Positions 1 to 8,340 of a stretch of DNA of 64,000 bases are shown piece by piece (the first letter of the stretch is position 1; the number at the start of each line of letters is the position of its first letter). The stretch comes from Variovorax sp. SG517 (lineage in GTDB: Bacteria; Pseudomonadota; Gammaproteobacteria; Burkholderiales; Burkholderiaceae_C). A model generated the notes under the pieces. It was not told where the DNA came from. It saw only the letters and a list, made by a program, of their open reading frames with translations, and did not search any database. The position numbers and the translations under genes were made by a program. The stretch spans positions 248,001 to 312,000 of the forward strand of contig NZ_JABMJG010000006.1 of the NCBI RefSeq assembly GCF_013376045.1. The letters run 5' to 3'.

Positions 1-483
1 CGCGATGTGCCCGAGTGGTCTGAGCGCGCCAGCGCGATGAACGCGAAGTACGAGGCGCCGACCGAAGCCGATGCCGACTGGGCAGATGCCGTCGTCTTCG
101 GTACGCCGACGCGCTTCGGCTCCATCGCATCGGAGCTCAAGGCTTATATCGATTCCTTGGGTGGCCTCTGGTTCCAGGGCAAGCTCAACGGAAAGGTCGG
201 CTCGGTGTTCGGCTCGACCTCGTCGAGGCACGGTGGCAACGAGGCGACGCTGCTCTCTCTGTACGGCCCCATGGCGCACCTCGGGCTCATCATCGTCCCG
301 CTTGGATACGCCGACCCCGCGATGTTCGCCGCAGGCACGCCCTACGGCGCGACGCACGTCTCCCACAAGGACTCGGTGATGCCCGCGGCTGAAGAGCTCG
401 CGGTGGCCGCCTACCAGGGGCGTCGCGTGGCGCTCACCGCGCGGGCGCTGCGCCTGCCGAAAGCCGTTGCCGAAGCGGCCTGA
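1..483 (+). CDS. NAD(P)H:quinone oxidoreductase WrbA-like (5' partial)
   Basis: The reading frame is open from the first base, so the start lies outside the window; about 160 of the roughly 200 residues usual for WrbA remain. Visible family segments are FGTPTRFGSIASELKAYID, the FMN-binding loop STSSRHGGNE and HLGLIIVPLGY. WrbA-type flavodoxin-fold proteins bind FMN and reduce quinones by two electrons in the cytoplasm, avoiding semiquinones. The missing N-terminus would hold the first FMN phosphate loop. A LysR gene follows in the same direction after 135 bp. Family assignment is firm; the exact physiological quinone is not knowable here. Confidence 0.88.
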   Translation, partial: RDVPEWSERASAMNAKYEAPTEADADWADAVVFGTPTRFGSIASELKAYIDSLGGLWFQGKLNGKVGSVFGSTSSRHGGNEATLLSLYGPMAHLGLIIVPLGYADPAMFAAGTPYGATHVSHKDSVMPAAEELAVAAYQGRRVALTARALRLPKAVAEAA

Positions 484-618
484 GGGAGCCAGGAAGCAGG
501 CTGCAGGAGTGGTGATGGCACCCGCTGCGCGGATCGCCCCTGGCGCTATGCTCGGGCCACACTGCCGCCTCGCGCGGCATCCCACCACCCTCTTCCCAGC
601 GCTCTTCGCAGGCCGCCG

Positions 619-1542
619 ATGTTGGATCTGAAGGATGTCTTCTACTTCGTGCAGGTCGTCGACCGTGGAGGCTTCACGGCCGCCGGCACGGCATTGCGCC
701 TGCCGAAGTCGACCTTGAGCCATCGCGTCCAGGAGCTGGAGAGCTACTTGGGCGTGCGACTTCTCAACAGGACCTCGCGGCAGTTCGGCATGACCGACAT
801 CGGCAAGGAGTTCTACGAGTACGCCGTGGCGATGCTGCACAGCTCCGAGGTCGCCGAAGAGGCCGTACGCCAGCGCCTGACCGAGCCCAGCGGCGTGATC
901 CGCCTGACCACGGCGGTGGAGATCGCGCAGTTCGCGCTGCGCGAGATCCTTCCTGTCTTTCTCAACCAGTATCCGAAGGTGCGCGTGATCGAGATCGCGA
1001 CCGACCGGTACGTGGACATCGTGGGCGAAGGCTTCGACCTAGCGATACGCGGACACACAGCCCCGCTGCAAAACTCCACGCTGGTGCAGCGCGCGCTCGC
1101 GGATGTGCCGTGGTACCTGTTCGCGAGTCCAGCCTATCTCAAAAAGAACGGTGTTCCCGAAAGCCCGGCCGATCTTGCGCAGCACGCAACCGTCGCGATG
1201 GTACGCAACGGCCCGCTCCAGTGGCAGTTGCACGGGCCGCACCGCGAGGAGATCGTGATGCCCATCGATCCACGCTTCCAGAGCAACAACATGGTCGCGC
1301 TGAAGGAAGCCGCGTGCGCCAGCCTGGGCATTGCCGCGCTGCCGGGCTACATCTGCCGCTCGGAACTGCGCTCCGGCGCCCTTCAGCAACTGCTGCCCGA
1401 CTGGTCGGCTGCGGATGCGCGCATTTCCGCGCTCATTCCCTTTCGCACCGGCCTGCTTCCGGCGGTGCGTTCGCTGGTCGATTTCCTAGCGGTGGAAATC
1501 CCGGTCATCACGGCCTTCGACCACCCTTCGCACTTCGTCTAA
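619..1542 (+). CDS. LysR-family transcriptional regulator
   Basis: A 307-residue protein of typical LysR length. The N-terminal winged helix (about residues 1-60) reads LKDVFYFVQVVDRGGFTAAG with the recognition segment PKSTLSHRVQELE, followed by a periplasmic-binding-like effector domain (about 90-300). It resembles the subgroup that sits beside quinone reductase or pirin-type genes, so the WrbA gene just upstream may be its target, but that is inference from position. The iron-containing alcohol dehydrogenase downstream is on the same strand. The ATG at the start is followed directly by the conserved MLDLKDVFYFV segment, supporting this start. Confidence 0.9.
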   Translation: MLDLKDVFYFVQVVDRGGFTAAGTALRLPKSTLSHRVQELESYLGVRLLNRTSRQFGMTDIGKEFYEYAVAMLHSSEVAEEAVRQRLTEPSGVIRLTTAVEIAQFALREILPVFLNQYPKVRVIEIATDRYVDIVGEGFDLAIRGHTAPLQNSTLVQRALADVPWYLFASPAYLKKNGVPESPADLAQHATVAMVRNGPLQWQLHGPHREEIVMPIDPRFQSNNMVALKEAACASLGIAALPGYICRSELRSGALQQLLPDWSAADARISALIPFRTGLLPAVRSLVDFLAVEIPVITAFDHPSHFV

Positions 1543-1662
1543 GCCCCTCCAACGCCCCGCGCCGTCGTCCACACACATGGACGCTGTGTCTGGCAAACAG
1601 CGGCTTGTGACCCGGAGATGCCCAGCCTATCTTGTCGGTCCGACATACAACGTGCGACCGAC

Positions 1663-2793
1663 ATGAATCACTTGAACTGCTTGCCGCAAGAAGGCATCTA
1701 CTGGGGCCAACACATCCTGCAGGGCGTCGTTGCACGGCTCGGCGATCATGGCATCCATCGACCGATCACTTTCACGGTGGCGCCTCTGGAAGCCCTCTAC
1801 CGCAGCTGCGTCCAGCCCAACCTGAAGGAGCAGGCGGGCAGCTTCACGGAACTGCCCGCGCACGTGCCGGACGTCGCGGTGCAGGAAGGGCTCGACGCCT
1901 GCCTGCAAGCCGGTGCCGGATCGATCGTCGCGCTCGGCGGCGGATCGGTGCTCGACGCGGCCAAGGCGGTATCGCATCTGCATCACGAGAAGACCGGGCG
2001 CTACCTGCCCATCACCGCCTTGCCCACCACGCTGTCGGGCTCCGAGTTCTCGCACTACTTCGGCATCACCGAGACAGACGGCCCGCAGAAGTTCAAGCGC
2101 AGCTATGCGGTGCGCGAGACGGTGCCGAAGGTGGTCGTGATCGATCCGGTGCTCGTGTCCGACACCCCGCGCTCGCTGCTGCTCGCATCGGCCGTCAAAG
2201 GCATGGACCATGCGGTGGAGGGCATGCGCAAGGTCACGAAGGAGCATCCTCACGCGATCATGGCGGCCAGCGGCCTAGCCCGGTTTCTGCACATCCTGCA
2301 GAAATGGCCACAAGCTGTGGAAACACGTGCGGCGCTCGAGCAGGGGCTGGTGACGGCCGACGACCTGCTGCAATTGCAGCTCGCGGCGTGGCAGTGCTAC
2401 TTCTCGCCAGCTTCGGTCATCTATGGCCTCAGTCACCGCATCGGCCACATCTTGGGCGGCACCTTTGGCCTGCCGCACAGCGTGACCTCCTGCATCACGC
2501 TGGCACCGGTGATACGTGCCTGCGCTGACTTCTACGGGGACAAGCTCGGCGTCTTCGCCGCGACGCCCTCCAGTGCTTCGCAGAATGCAGATGTTGCAGC
2601 CCACCTGGCCGAACAGATCTCGCAGGTGGTGAAGTCGCTCGGCCTGCCCGACCGCATCAGCGCGTTCGATCTCGATCCGGCCAAGCTCCCCGAGGTCGCC
2701 CGGCTGCTGAAGAAAAACTATCCCAATGAAGTGGCCGATCTCGGCGACAACGCGAGCGTCAAGCTCGACGAGTTGCTGCAGAGCCTGTGGTGA
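1663..2793 (+). CDS. Iron-containing alcohol dehydrogenase
   Basis: A 376-residue group III metal-dependent alcohol dehydrogenase. The nucleotide-binding motif GGGSVLDAAKA is at about residues 92-102, LPTTLSGSEF follows, and metal-ligand segments GMDHAVEG and GLSHRIGHILGG are present. The closest recognisable relatives are the maleylacetate reductase and butanol dehydrogenase groups; the sequence alone does not separate them, so the substrate stays open. The ATG at 1663 is chosen because the protein aligns with the family from here; an in-frame start at 1618 would add 15 unconserved residues. No strong ribosome binding site is seen. Confidence 0.85.
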   Translation: MNHLNCLPQEGIYWGQHILQGVVARLGDHGIHRPITFTVAPLEALYRSCVQPNLKEQAGSFTELPAHVPDVAVQEGLDACLQAGAGSIVALGGGSVLDAAKAVSHLHHEKTGRYLPITALPTTLSGSEFSHYFGITETDGPQKFKRSYAVRETVPKVVVIDPVLVSDTPRSLLLASAVKGMDHAVEGMRKVTKEHPHAIMAASGLARFLHILQKWPQAVETRAALEQGLVTADDLLQLQLAAWQCYFSPASVIYGLSHRIGHILGGTFGLPHSVTSCITLAPVIRACADFYGDKLGVFAATPSSASQNADVAAHLAEQISQVVKSLGLPDRISAFDLDPAKLPEVARLLKKNYPNEVADLGDNASVKLDELLQSLW

Positions 2794-2908
2794 ACCGAAG
2801 GCGCCATTGGTGCCTTGCGGACAACGCCGTGGTCCCTTGCTCATGCCTACCGCCGAGACGCGCGCGTTCCTAGCATCGATGGGGTCCCTTTCCCTTCCAG
2901 GAGCTCCC

Positions 2909-4144
2909 ATGCGTCTCAGCACCATCACCGCCGTCCTTGCCTGCGGCCTTTGCACAGCCTTCGGCGCCGCCGCCGCGGACGTGAAATCCATCTCACGCAT
3001 TGCCGCGGGTCCCGGCAATACCCTGTTCATCGCCGACTGGAAAGTCGCCCGCGTTCACGCGATCTCGTTGCCAGCGGCGCCGCAGCAGCCCTCTGGCTCC
3101 GCTTTCAACATCCTTGACCTCGAGTCACTGCTCTCCGCCCAGGTCGGCGGCGCCAAGGTCACGGTGGAGGACATGGTCGTGCGGCCCGGCACCGCACAGG
3201 TGTACGTCGCCGTGAGCTACGGCAACGCGAAGACGCCCGCACTCATCATGGTCACCAGCGACAGGAAGGCGCGCCGCATCGACCTGAAGGCAGCGGCTTC
3301 GACCTCCGTCGCCCTGCGCGACGCCCCCACCACGGACTACAGCTTCTGGAAGGAAACTCCGGAGCGCAGCTTCACCGTCACCGACATGAAGTGGCGCGAT
3401 GGCGAGCTCTTCGTGGCCGGTCTTTCGAACCAGGACTTCGCCTCGACGCTGCGCCGGATCAGATACCCGTTCGACTCGAAGCAGTCGATCACCTCGGTAG
3501 AGATCTATCACGCGGGCCACAACCTGATCGAGACGCGCGCCCCCATCCGCGCGATGAGCTTCGCGAGTTGGGGCGGCAAGCCGTACCTGGTCGCCGCCTA
3601 CACCTGCACCCCGCTGGTGACGATTCCGCTCGACGACCTGAAGGACGGCGCACACATCCGTGGCAAGACCGTTGCCGAGCTCGGCTATGGCAACACGCCG
3701 GCCGACATGATTTCCTACTCGCGCACCGAGCAGGGCAAGACCGAAGACTTCCTGCTGCTGGCCAACTTCGACCGGGTGTCGAACATCATCCCCGTGTCGC
3801 AGCTGGAGGCGACGGGTTCCCGACCCGGCATCGAAAAGCAGGTGCCCTTCGGGCAACTCGCCGGCGTCGAGGTGATGCAGGCGCCACTGGCCGGTACGCT
3901 GAGGCTGGACAACCTCGACGAGAAATCGTTCGTGGTGGTACGCCGCCGGCTCGAGAAAGACGCGCTGCAGCTCGTCTCCATCGGCAAGGAACTGAGCTTC
4001 CGTCTGACCGACCATGTCTCGGAATACGCTTTCGCGGAGTACAGCTTCAAGGGCAACGACTTCCAGCTGCAGAACATCAAGCCGCGGCAGGACATGCTGC
4101 TGAAGGACGAAGGATTCCCGGACCTGATCAAGGCATCGGAGTAA
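2909..4144 (+). CDS. Secreted beta-propeller-like protein of unknown function
   Basis: A 411-residue protein with a clear signal peptide (MRLSTITAVLACGLCTAFG, cleavage probably after AAA). AGGAG lies just upstream of the ATG, which fixes this start. The mature part is rich in short beta-strand-like repeats (for example NTLFIADWKVARVHAI and QVYVAVSYGN), which suggests a propeller, but no named family is recognised. It is followed after 3 bp by another secreted protein, so the two probably form an operon. Periplasmic or outer-surface location is inferred from the signal peptide. Function unknown. Confidence 0.75.
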   Translation: MRLSTITAVLACGLCTAFGAAAADVKSISRIAAGPGNTLFIADWKVARVHAISLPAAPQQPSGSAFNILDLESLLSAQVGGAKVTVEDMVVRPGTAQVYVAVSYGNAKTPALIMVTSDRKARRIDLKAAASTSVALRDAPTTDYSFWKETPERSFTVTDMKWRDGELFVAGLSNQDFASTLRRIRYPFDSKQSITSVEIYHAGHNLIETRAPIRAMSFASWGGKPYLVAAYTCTPLVTIPLDDLKDGAHIRGKTVAELGYGNTPADMISYSRTEQGKTEDFLLLANFDRVSNIIPVSQLEATGSRPGIEKQVPFGQLAGVEVMQAPLAGTLRLDNLDEKSFVVVRRRLEKDALQLVSIGKELSFRLTDHVSEYAFAEYSFKGNDFQLQNIKPRQDMLLKDEGFPDLIKASE

Positions 4145-4147
4145 GCG

Positions 4148-4927
4148 GTGCCTCTTCGTCGACTGTGCGGCGCCATGGCGCTCGCTGCGGCCCTGCACGG
4201 CTCGCACGCCGCCTCCCTTACGCCGCCAGCACCATCTCCGGCAACCGTGCAGGTGGTGCGCGTGCAGCCGTCCGCGAGCCAGGTGCCGGCCAACCTTCTG
4301 CGCCTTTCCATCGAGTTCGCGACGCGGATCGAAGGCCCAGTGCTTCCAAGGATCGCGCTGCTGCGTCCTGATGGGAAGCCCCTTGCGCAACCCTTTCTCG
4401 AGCAGGAACTCTGGTCCCCCAGTGGCCGGATTCTGACGGTGCTGCTGCATCCAGGGCGCGTCAAGACCGGGCTGAACGCGCGCGAGGCCCTGGGACCAAT
4501 CCTGGTTGACGGCGACGACGTGACATTGACGCTCGATGACCGTCCCATCCAGCACTGGCGCGTCGGCCCCGTGGACACGAACGGTCCCATGGCTTCGGCG
4601 TGGCGCCTGTCGCCGGTTCGCGCCGCATCGAGGCAGCCGCTCGTCGTGACCCTGGACGGCCCCATCGACGGCCGGGACGCCGATTACCTCGCGGTCGCCG
4701 ACTGGCGCGGCCGACGCGTGAACGGCCGCGCGCTATTGAAAGACGGCGAGAGCATCTGGACATTCACCCCGCGCACGCCTTGGCGCGCGGGCGAGTACAG
4801 GCTCGTCGCGCGCGGCACCCTTGAAGACCCGGCCGGCAATCGCCTGAACGGGCGCTTCGAGACGCCCACCGACGTGCCAGCGGTCGCAGCGACCGACGCC
4901 GCGCTGGCGTTCACCGTGGCTCCCTAG
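4148..4927 (+). CDS. Secreted protein with Ig-like domain, unknown function
   Basis: A 259-residue protein beginning at a GTG that lies 3 bp after the previous stop, consistent with translational coupling. Residues 1-22 form a signal peptide (ALAAALHGSHA). The C-terminal part, WTFTPRTPWRAGEYRLVARG followed by LEDPAGNRLNGRFE, has the look of SbsA or Big_5-type Ig-like domains, which usually end in a VxxxLEDxxGN pattern. It probably works with the propeller-like protein before it. No catalytic motif is visible, so a structural or binding role is more likely than an enzyme. Confidence 0.7.
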   Translation: MPLRRLCGAMALAAALHGSHAASLTPPAPSPATVQVVRVQPSASQVPANLLRLSIEFATRIEGPVLPRIALLRPDGKPLAQPFLEQELWSPSGRILTVLLHPGRVKTGLNAREALGPILVDGDDVTLTLDDRPIQHWRVGPVDTNGPMASAWRLSPVRAASRQPLVVTLDGPIDGRDADYLAVADWRGRRVNGRALLKDGESIWTFTPRTPWRAGEYRLVARGTLEDPAGNRLNGRFETPTDVPAVAATDAALAFTVAP

Positions 4928-5040
4928 CCCTCATCGACCGGTACGCACAGGCACACCATGCGCCTGCCCTGACCCTCTGAATCTCTGATGCCTTGAACGA
5001 CACGGTGGTGCCCGTGCCGTTCGATACCTCCGCAACGCAA

Positions 5041-5646
5041 ATGTCCGATCCAACTCTCCGTATGGCCCCCAGGGGGGCTCAACTCCGTCTCACGCGCCAT
5101 GCCGCGGCAGCGGCCCTGCTCGGCCTGGGCGCATGCCTTCCACAGGCGGCTAGTGCCGAAACCTCATTGCTCCAACCCTCTTCCTTCTTCACGCAACTCG
5201 GCTCTGCGCACAGCACCCGCGCCCTGACGGCAGGGCTTACCTGGGACATGCCTTATCGGTGGCAACTCGGCACCGGAGAAGTGAGCAGCTATCTCGAAGC
5301 CTCGTACTCGTACTGGCACATCCAGTCGCGGGACCGGGCCGGGCTTTCGCAGCTGTCGCAAGTCGCGCTGGTGCCCGTGCTGCGCTACCGGCCCGACGAC
5401 GGGGCGTCCCCGTGGTTCGTCGAGGCAGGGATCGGCTTGACGGTGACTTCATCCGTCTATCGAACGAGGCAAAAGAGTTTCTCGACCAGCTTCAACTTCG
5501 GAACGCACTTGGCAGTGGGTCGAAGCTTCGGCGAGCGCGGCCAGCACGAAATTTCGTTGCGGCTGGAGCACTTCTCGAACGCCGGCATAAAGCATCCGAA
5601 CCCTGGAGAGAACTTCATCCAGGTCCGCTACGCACGGCGCTTCTAG
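5041..5646 (+). CDS. Lipid A 3-O-deacylase PagL-like outer-membrane protein
   Basis: A 201-residue protein with signal peptide (LTRHAAAAALLGLGACLPQAASA) and a beta-barrel pattern ending in an aromatic residue (VRYARRF), typical of outer-membrane insertion. The C-terminal LRLEHFSNAGIKHPNPGEN matches the PagL active-site region, where His and Ser of the HFSNA segment are catalytic. PagL removes the 3-linked hydroxyacyl chain from lipid A in the outer membrane. The start at 5041 gives a normal signal peptide; a TTG at 4993 would add 16 residues and ATG 5062 would remove seven. No obvious operon partner. Confidence 0.85.
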   Translation: MSDPTLRMAPRGAQLRLTRHAAAAALLGLGACLPQAASAETSLLQPSSFFTQLGSAHSTRALTAGLTWDMPYRWQLGTGEVSSYLEASYSYWHIQSRDRAGLSQLSQVALVPVLRYRPDDGASPWFVEAGIGLTVTSSVYRTRQKSFSTSFNFGTHLAVGRSFGERGQHEISLRLEHFSNAGIKHPNPGENFIQVRYARRF

Positions 5647-5736
5647 CGCGTCGTAGTACCTCAAAGGGATAGACCGGCCTGCCCCGTCGAGGGCATGGCA
5701 ATCCAGCGCTCACCCGGCAAAGTGAGCCTTCAAGAA

Positions 5737-5757
5737 GATCGACGCTTCGCGTCGATC
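5737..5757. terminator. Hairpin GATCGACGC-TTC-GCGTCGATC, possible terminator
   Basis: A perfect 9-bp stem with a 3-base loop lies between the PagL-like gene and the cupin gene. There is no U-run on either side, so it may be a weak terminator or a structured leader of the cupin mRNA. Confidence 0.35.
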
Positions 5758-5802
5758 GTTGCAACCCGGCCCGACATGACGGGCCATCGAAAGGAAGAAC
5801 CA

Positions 5803-6210
5803 ATGTCTTTGATCAGGAAAACCGGAAGCCGAATCCTGCTGGCGTGCAGCGTCTTGCTCACACAGCACACGATCGCCGCGCCTGCGGCCATCGTGACGCC
5901 GCTGCTGACGCACGACCTGCCCAACATTCCCGGCAAGGAAGTACTGATGATTAGCGTCGAGTACCCCCCGGGCGCGGTCGACCCGGTCCACAGGCACGAC
6001 GCGCACGCATTCGTGTACGTGCTCGAGGGCTCGATCGTCATGGGCGTCAAGGGCGGCAAGGAGGTCACTCTCACCAAGGGTCAGACCTTCTACGAGGGGC
6101 CGAACGACATCCACACCGTCGGGCGCAACGCGAGCAGCACGCAGTCGGCCCGATTCACTGTGACACTCATCAAGGACAAGGGCGTCGACTTCTTCATTCC
6201 GGTGAAGTAA
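5803..6210 (+). CDS. Secreted cupin-domain protein
   Basis: A 135-residue single-domain cupin preceded by a signal peptide (RILLACSVLLTQHTIA). The cupin motif 1 is visible as PPGAVDPVHRHDAHAFVYVLEGS (key metal ligands H-x-H), and motif 2 as GPNDIHTVGRNAS. AAGGAAG lies upstream of the ATG. Such small periplasmic cupins are common in Burkholderiales and lack an assigned reaction; metal binding is expected from the histidines. The convergent AraC-family gene ends 14 bp downstream. Confidence 0.82.
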   Translation: MSLIRKTGSRILLACSVLLTQHTIAAPAAIVTPLLTHDLPNIPGKEVLMISVEYPPGAVDPVHRHDAHAFVYVLEGSIVMGVKGGKEVTLTKGQTFYEGPNDIHTVGRNASSTQSARFTVTLIKDKGVDFFIPVK

Positions 6211-6224
6211 GCAGTGGGGCAAAC

Positions 6225-7034
6225 TCACCGGCCGTGCGCAAGGCGCTGTTCGGCGAGGTAGCGCGCCGGTGGCTTGCCCATCGCCTTCTTGAACATCGCG
6301 ATAAACGAGCCTACCGAGTCGTAGCCCAGGTCGACGGCCACCTGCTGCACCGACTGCCCCGAAGACAGCCACTGCAACGCCACGATCAGCTGCAGCCGCT
6401 GGCGCCATCGGCCGAAGGACATGCCCGTCTCGCGCCGGATTAGGCGTCCGAAGGTGCGCTCGCTCATCGCAAGACGCGATGCCCACTGCGTGGCGGTGGA
6501 GCGTTCGGCGGGGTCGGCCATCAACTCCGCGACCAGCCTGCGCAGGCGTGGCTCGTCGGACACCGGCAGGTGCATCGGCTCCGCGTGCATGCGCACGAGC
6601 TGGTCGAGCACAACGGCATGGAGGCGCCCGATTTCGCCGTCAGGCACATCGCCCCCGGGAGGCGTAGCCAGATGGAGGATGAGTTCTCGCAGCAGGGGCG
6701 AGATGCCCACTGCGCAGCAGTCCCGCGGCATGTCCGCGGCGTCACTCGCCACGAAGAGAAAGCACACATCCGCATCGGCCGTCAGGCGGTTTCCATGCGG
6801 CACGTTGCCTGGAATCCAGAGCCCGCCTTGGACGGGCGCCATCCACAGCGCGCCGGGCACCTCGCAGGTCATGGCGCCATGCAACACCATCACCAGCTGT
6901 CCCTGGGCATGCGCGTGCATCGCCAGCGCTTCGTCGTGCCCAAGGGGACGAATCCGCCATGCCGCGACGTCGGCATCCATCTTGTCGAACTCGAAGTTCC
7001 AGGGGCCTGCTCGGTCGGAGCTCACGTTTTTCAT
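6225..7034 (-). CDS. AraC-family transcriptional regulator with cupin sensor
   Basis: A 269-residue protein: an N-terminal cupin-like effector domain (HAQGQLVMVLHGAMTCEV about residues 40-60) and a C-terminal double HTH (about 165-265) with WASRLAMSERTFGRLIRRETG and QQVAVDLGYDSVGSFIAMFKKAMGKPP. It is divergent from the MFS transporter gene at 7131 and the 96-bp gap between them likely holds both promoters, so it probably controls that transporter. This AraC/MFS pair layout is common for efflux of small toxic compounds. The inducer is unknown. Confidence 0.9.
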   Translation of the reverse strand: MKNVSSDRAGPWNFEFDKMDADVAAWRIRPLGHDEALAMHAHAQGQLVMVLHGAMTCEVPGALWMAPVQGGLWIPGNVPHGNRLTADADVCFLFVASDAADMPRDCCAVGISPLLRELILHLATPPGGDVPDGEIGRLHAVVLDQLVRMHAEPMHLPVSDEPRLRRLVAELMADPAERSTATQWASRLAMSERTFGRLIRRETGMSFGRWRQRLQLIVALQWLSSGQSVQQVAVDLGYDSVGSFIAMFKKAMGKPPARYLAEQRLAHGR

Positions 7035-7130
7035 TTTGACCGGATTCGCGAATCTTCTGTCAGTCGGCAGTCATCCCGAAAGGGGCGTCATCGCTAGATT
7101 CAAGAGCGACACAGCATCACTTCCAACACC

Positions 7131-8324
7131 ATGCATTCTTCGACTTCACAGGTGCGCTCCTCGCAACACTCTGTACTGCTGCTGATCGGCATCCTCTGCA
7201 CCGCCGCCAGCCTGCGCGCACCAATCACCGCGCTGGGCCCGCTGCTCGAACCTGTTCGCGCGAGCTTCGCGCTCGGCGCCTCCGCGGCCGGCCTGCTGAC
7301 CACGCTGCCGCTGTTCGCGTTCGCCGTGGTCTCGCCCTTCGCGGCTGGCGTTGCGCATCGCTTCGGCCTGGAGCGCGTGCTGTTCGCGGCCCTGGTCCTG
7401 CTGATCGCCGGCATCGCCGTGCGGTCCGCAGGCACCACGTTCGCGCTGTACGTAGGCACCTGCGTCATCGGTAGCGCCATCGCCGTCGCCAACGTGCTGC
7501 TGCCCAGCCTGCTGAAGCGCGACTTTCCTGCTCACGTGGCCAGGCTCACGGCCTGCTATGCGCTGGCAATGATCACCGCCGCCGGCCTGGCATCCGCCGT
7601 CGCCGTCCCGCTGGACCAGGCGCTCGGTGCCGGATGGCCGACCTCACTGGGCAGCGTCGCTTTGCTTCCGCTGGCCGCTGCCATCTTGTGGCTTCCGCAA
7701 CTGCGTCTTCGCACGACCTCGGCGCCCGGCCTCGCGACGGAGGCACCGGGTGCCTCGGTATGGAAGGCTCCGCTGGCCTGGCAGGTCGCCGCCTACCTCG
7801 GGCTGACCTGCTTCATCCATTTCGCCGCCATCGCGTGGCTGCCGTCGATCCTTCAGGAAGCCGGAGATTCGAGTGCTCGTGCTGGTGCGCTGCACGGATG
7901 GATGCAGCTGGCGGGCGCCATTCCCGCGCTGCTGCTGATGCCGCTGCTGCAGCGCATGCCCGACCAGCGCTGGATCTCCTTCGCGTCTCCGGCGCTGAGC
8001 GCACTCGGTCTAGTAGGCCTGCTCGCGATGCCTTCACTGGCACCCCTCTGGGTCTTCGCATTCGGCATGGGAATGGGCGCCGCGCTGATCCTGAGCCTCG
8101 CCTTCGTAGGGCTACGTGCAGCCAACCAGAAGATCGCGGCGTCTCTCTCGGGCATGTCGCAATGCATCGGTTACCTGCTCGCGGCCGTCGGACCGACATT
8201 CATCGGTTTCCTTCACGGGTCCTCGGGAAGCTGGACCACGCCGCTCGTGGTCTGCGCGGTGCTTTGCATCGCGATGTGCGCGCTGGGCCTCTCGGTAGGC
8301 CGGGCCAGGCACATCGGGGCCTGA
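7131..8324 (+). CDS. MFS transporter, CynX/NimT-like
   Basis: A 397-residue integral membrane protein with about 12 hydrophobic segments, the usual MFS size. The N-terminal segment LLLIGILCTAASLRAPITALGPLL and the cytoplasmic loop GVAHRFGLERVL resemble the CynX/NimT group (cyanate and nitroimidazole transport proteins). Located in the inner membrane; the substrate cannot be told from sequence. It is divergent from the AraC-type regulator and convergent with the GMC oxidoreductase gene, whose end lies 16 bp away. Confidence 0.88.
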   Translation: MHSSTSQVRSSQHSVLLLIGILCTAASLRAPITALGPLLEPVRASFALGASAAGLLTTLPLFAFAVVSPFAAGVAHRFGLERVLFAALVLLIAGIAVRSAGTTFALYVGTCVIGSAIAVANVLLPSLLKRDFPAHVARLTACYALAMITAAGLASAVAVPLDQALGAGWPTSLGSVALLPLAAAILWLPQLRLRTTSAPGLATEAPGASVWKAPLAWQVAAYLGLTCFIHFAAIAWLPSILQEAGDSSARAGALHGWMQLAGAIPALLLMPLLQRMPDQRWISFASPALSALGLVGLLAMPSLAPLWVFAFGMGMGAALILSLAFVGLRAANQKIAASLSGMSQCIGYLLAAVGPTFIGFLHGSSGSWTTPLVVCAVLCIAMCALGLSVGRARHIGA

Positions 8325-8340
8325 GCCACGCGGCCCCCGC

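Noticed and set aside
3125-4555. Long open frame of 476 codons on the minus strand
   Set aside because: It is antisense to two signal-peptide proteins with good start signals, and the composition (many Arg, His, Gln) is that of a shadow frame in high-GC DNA.
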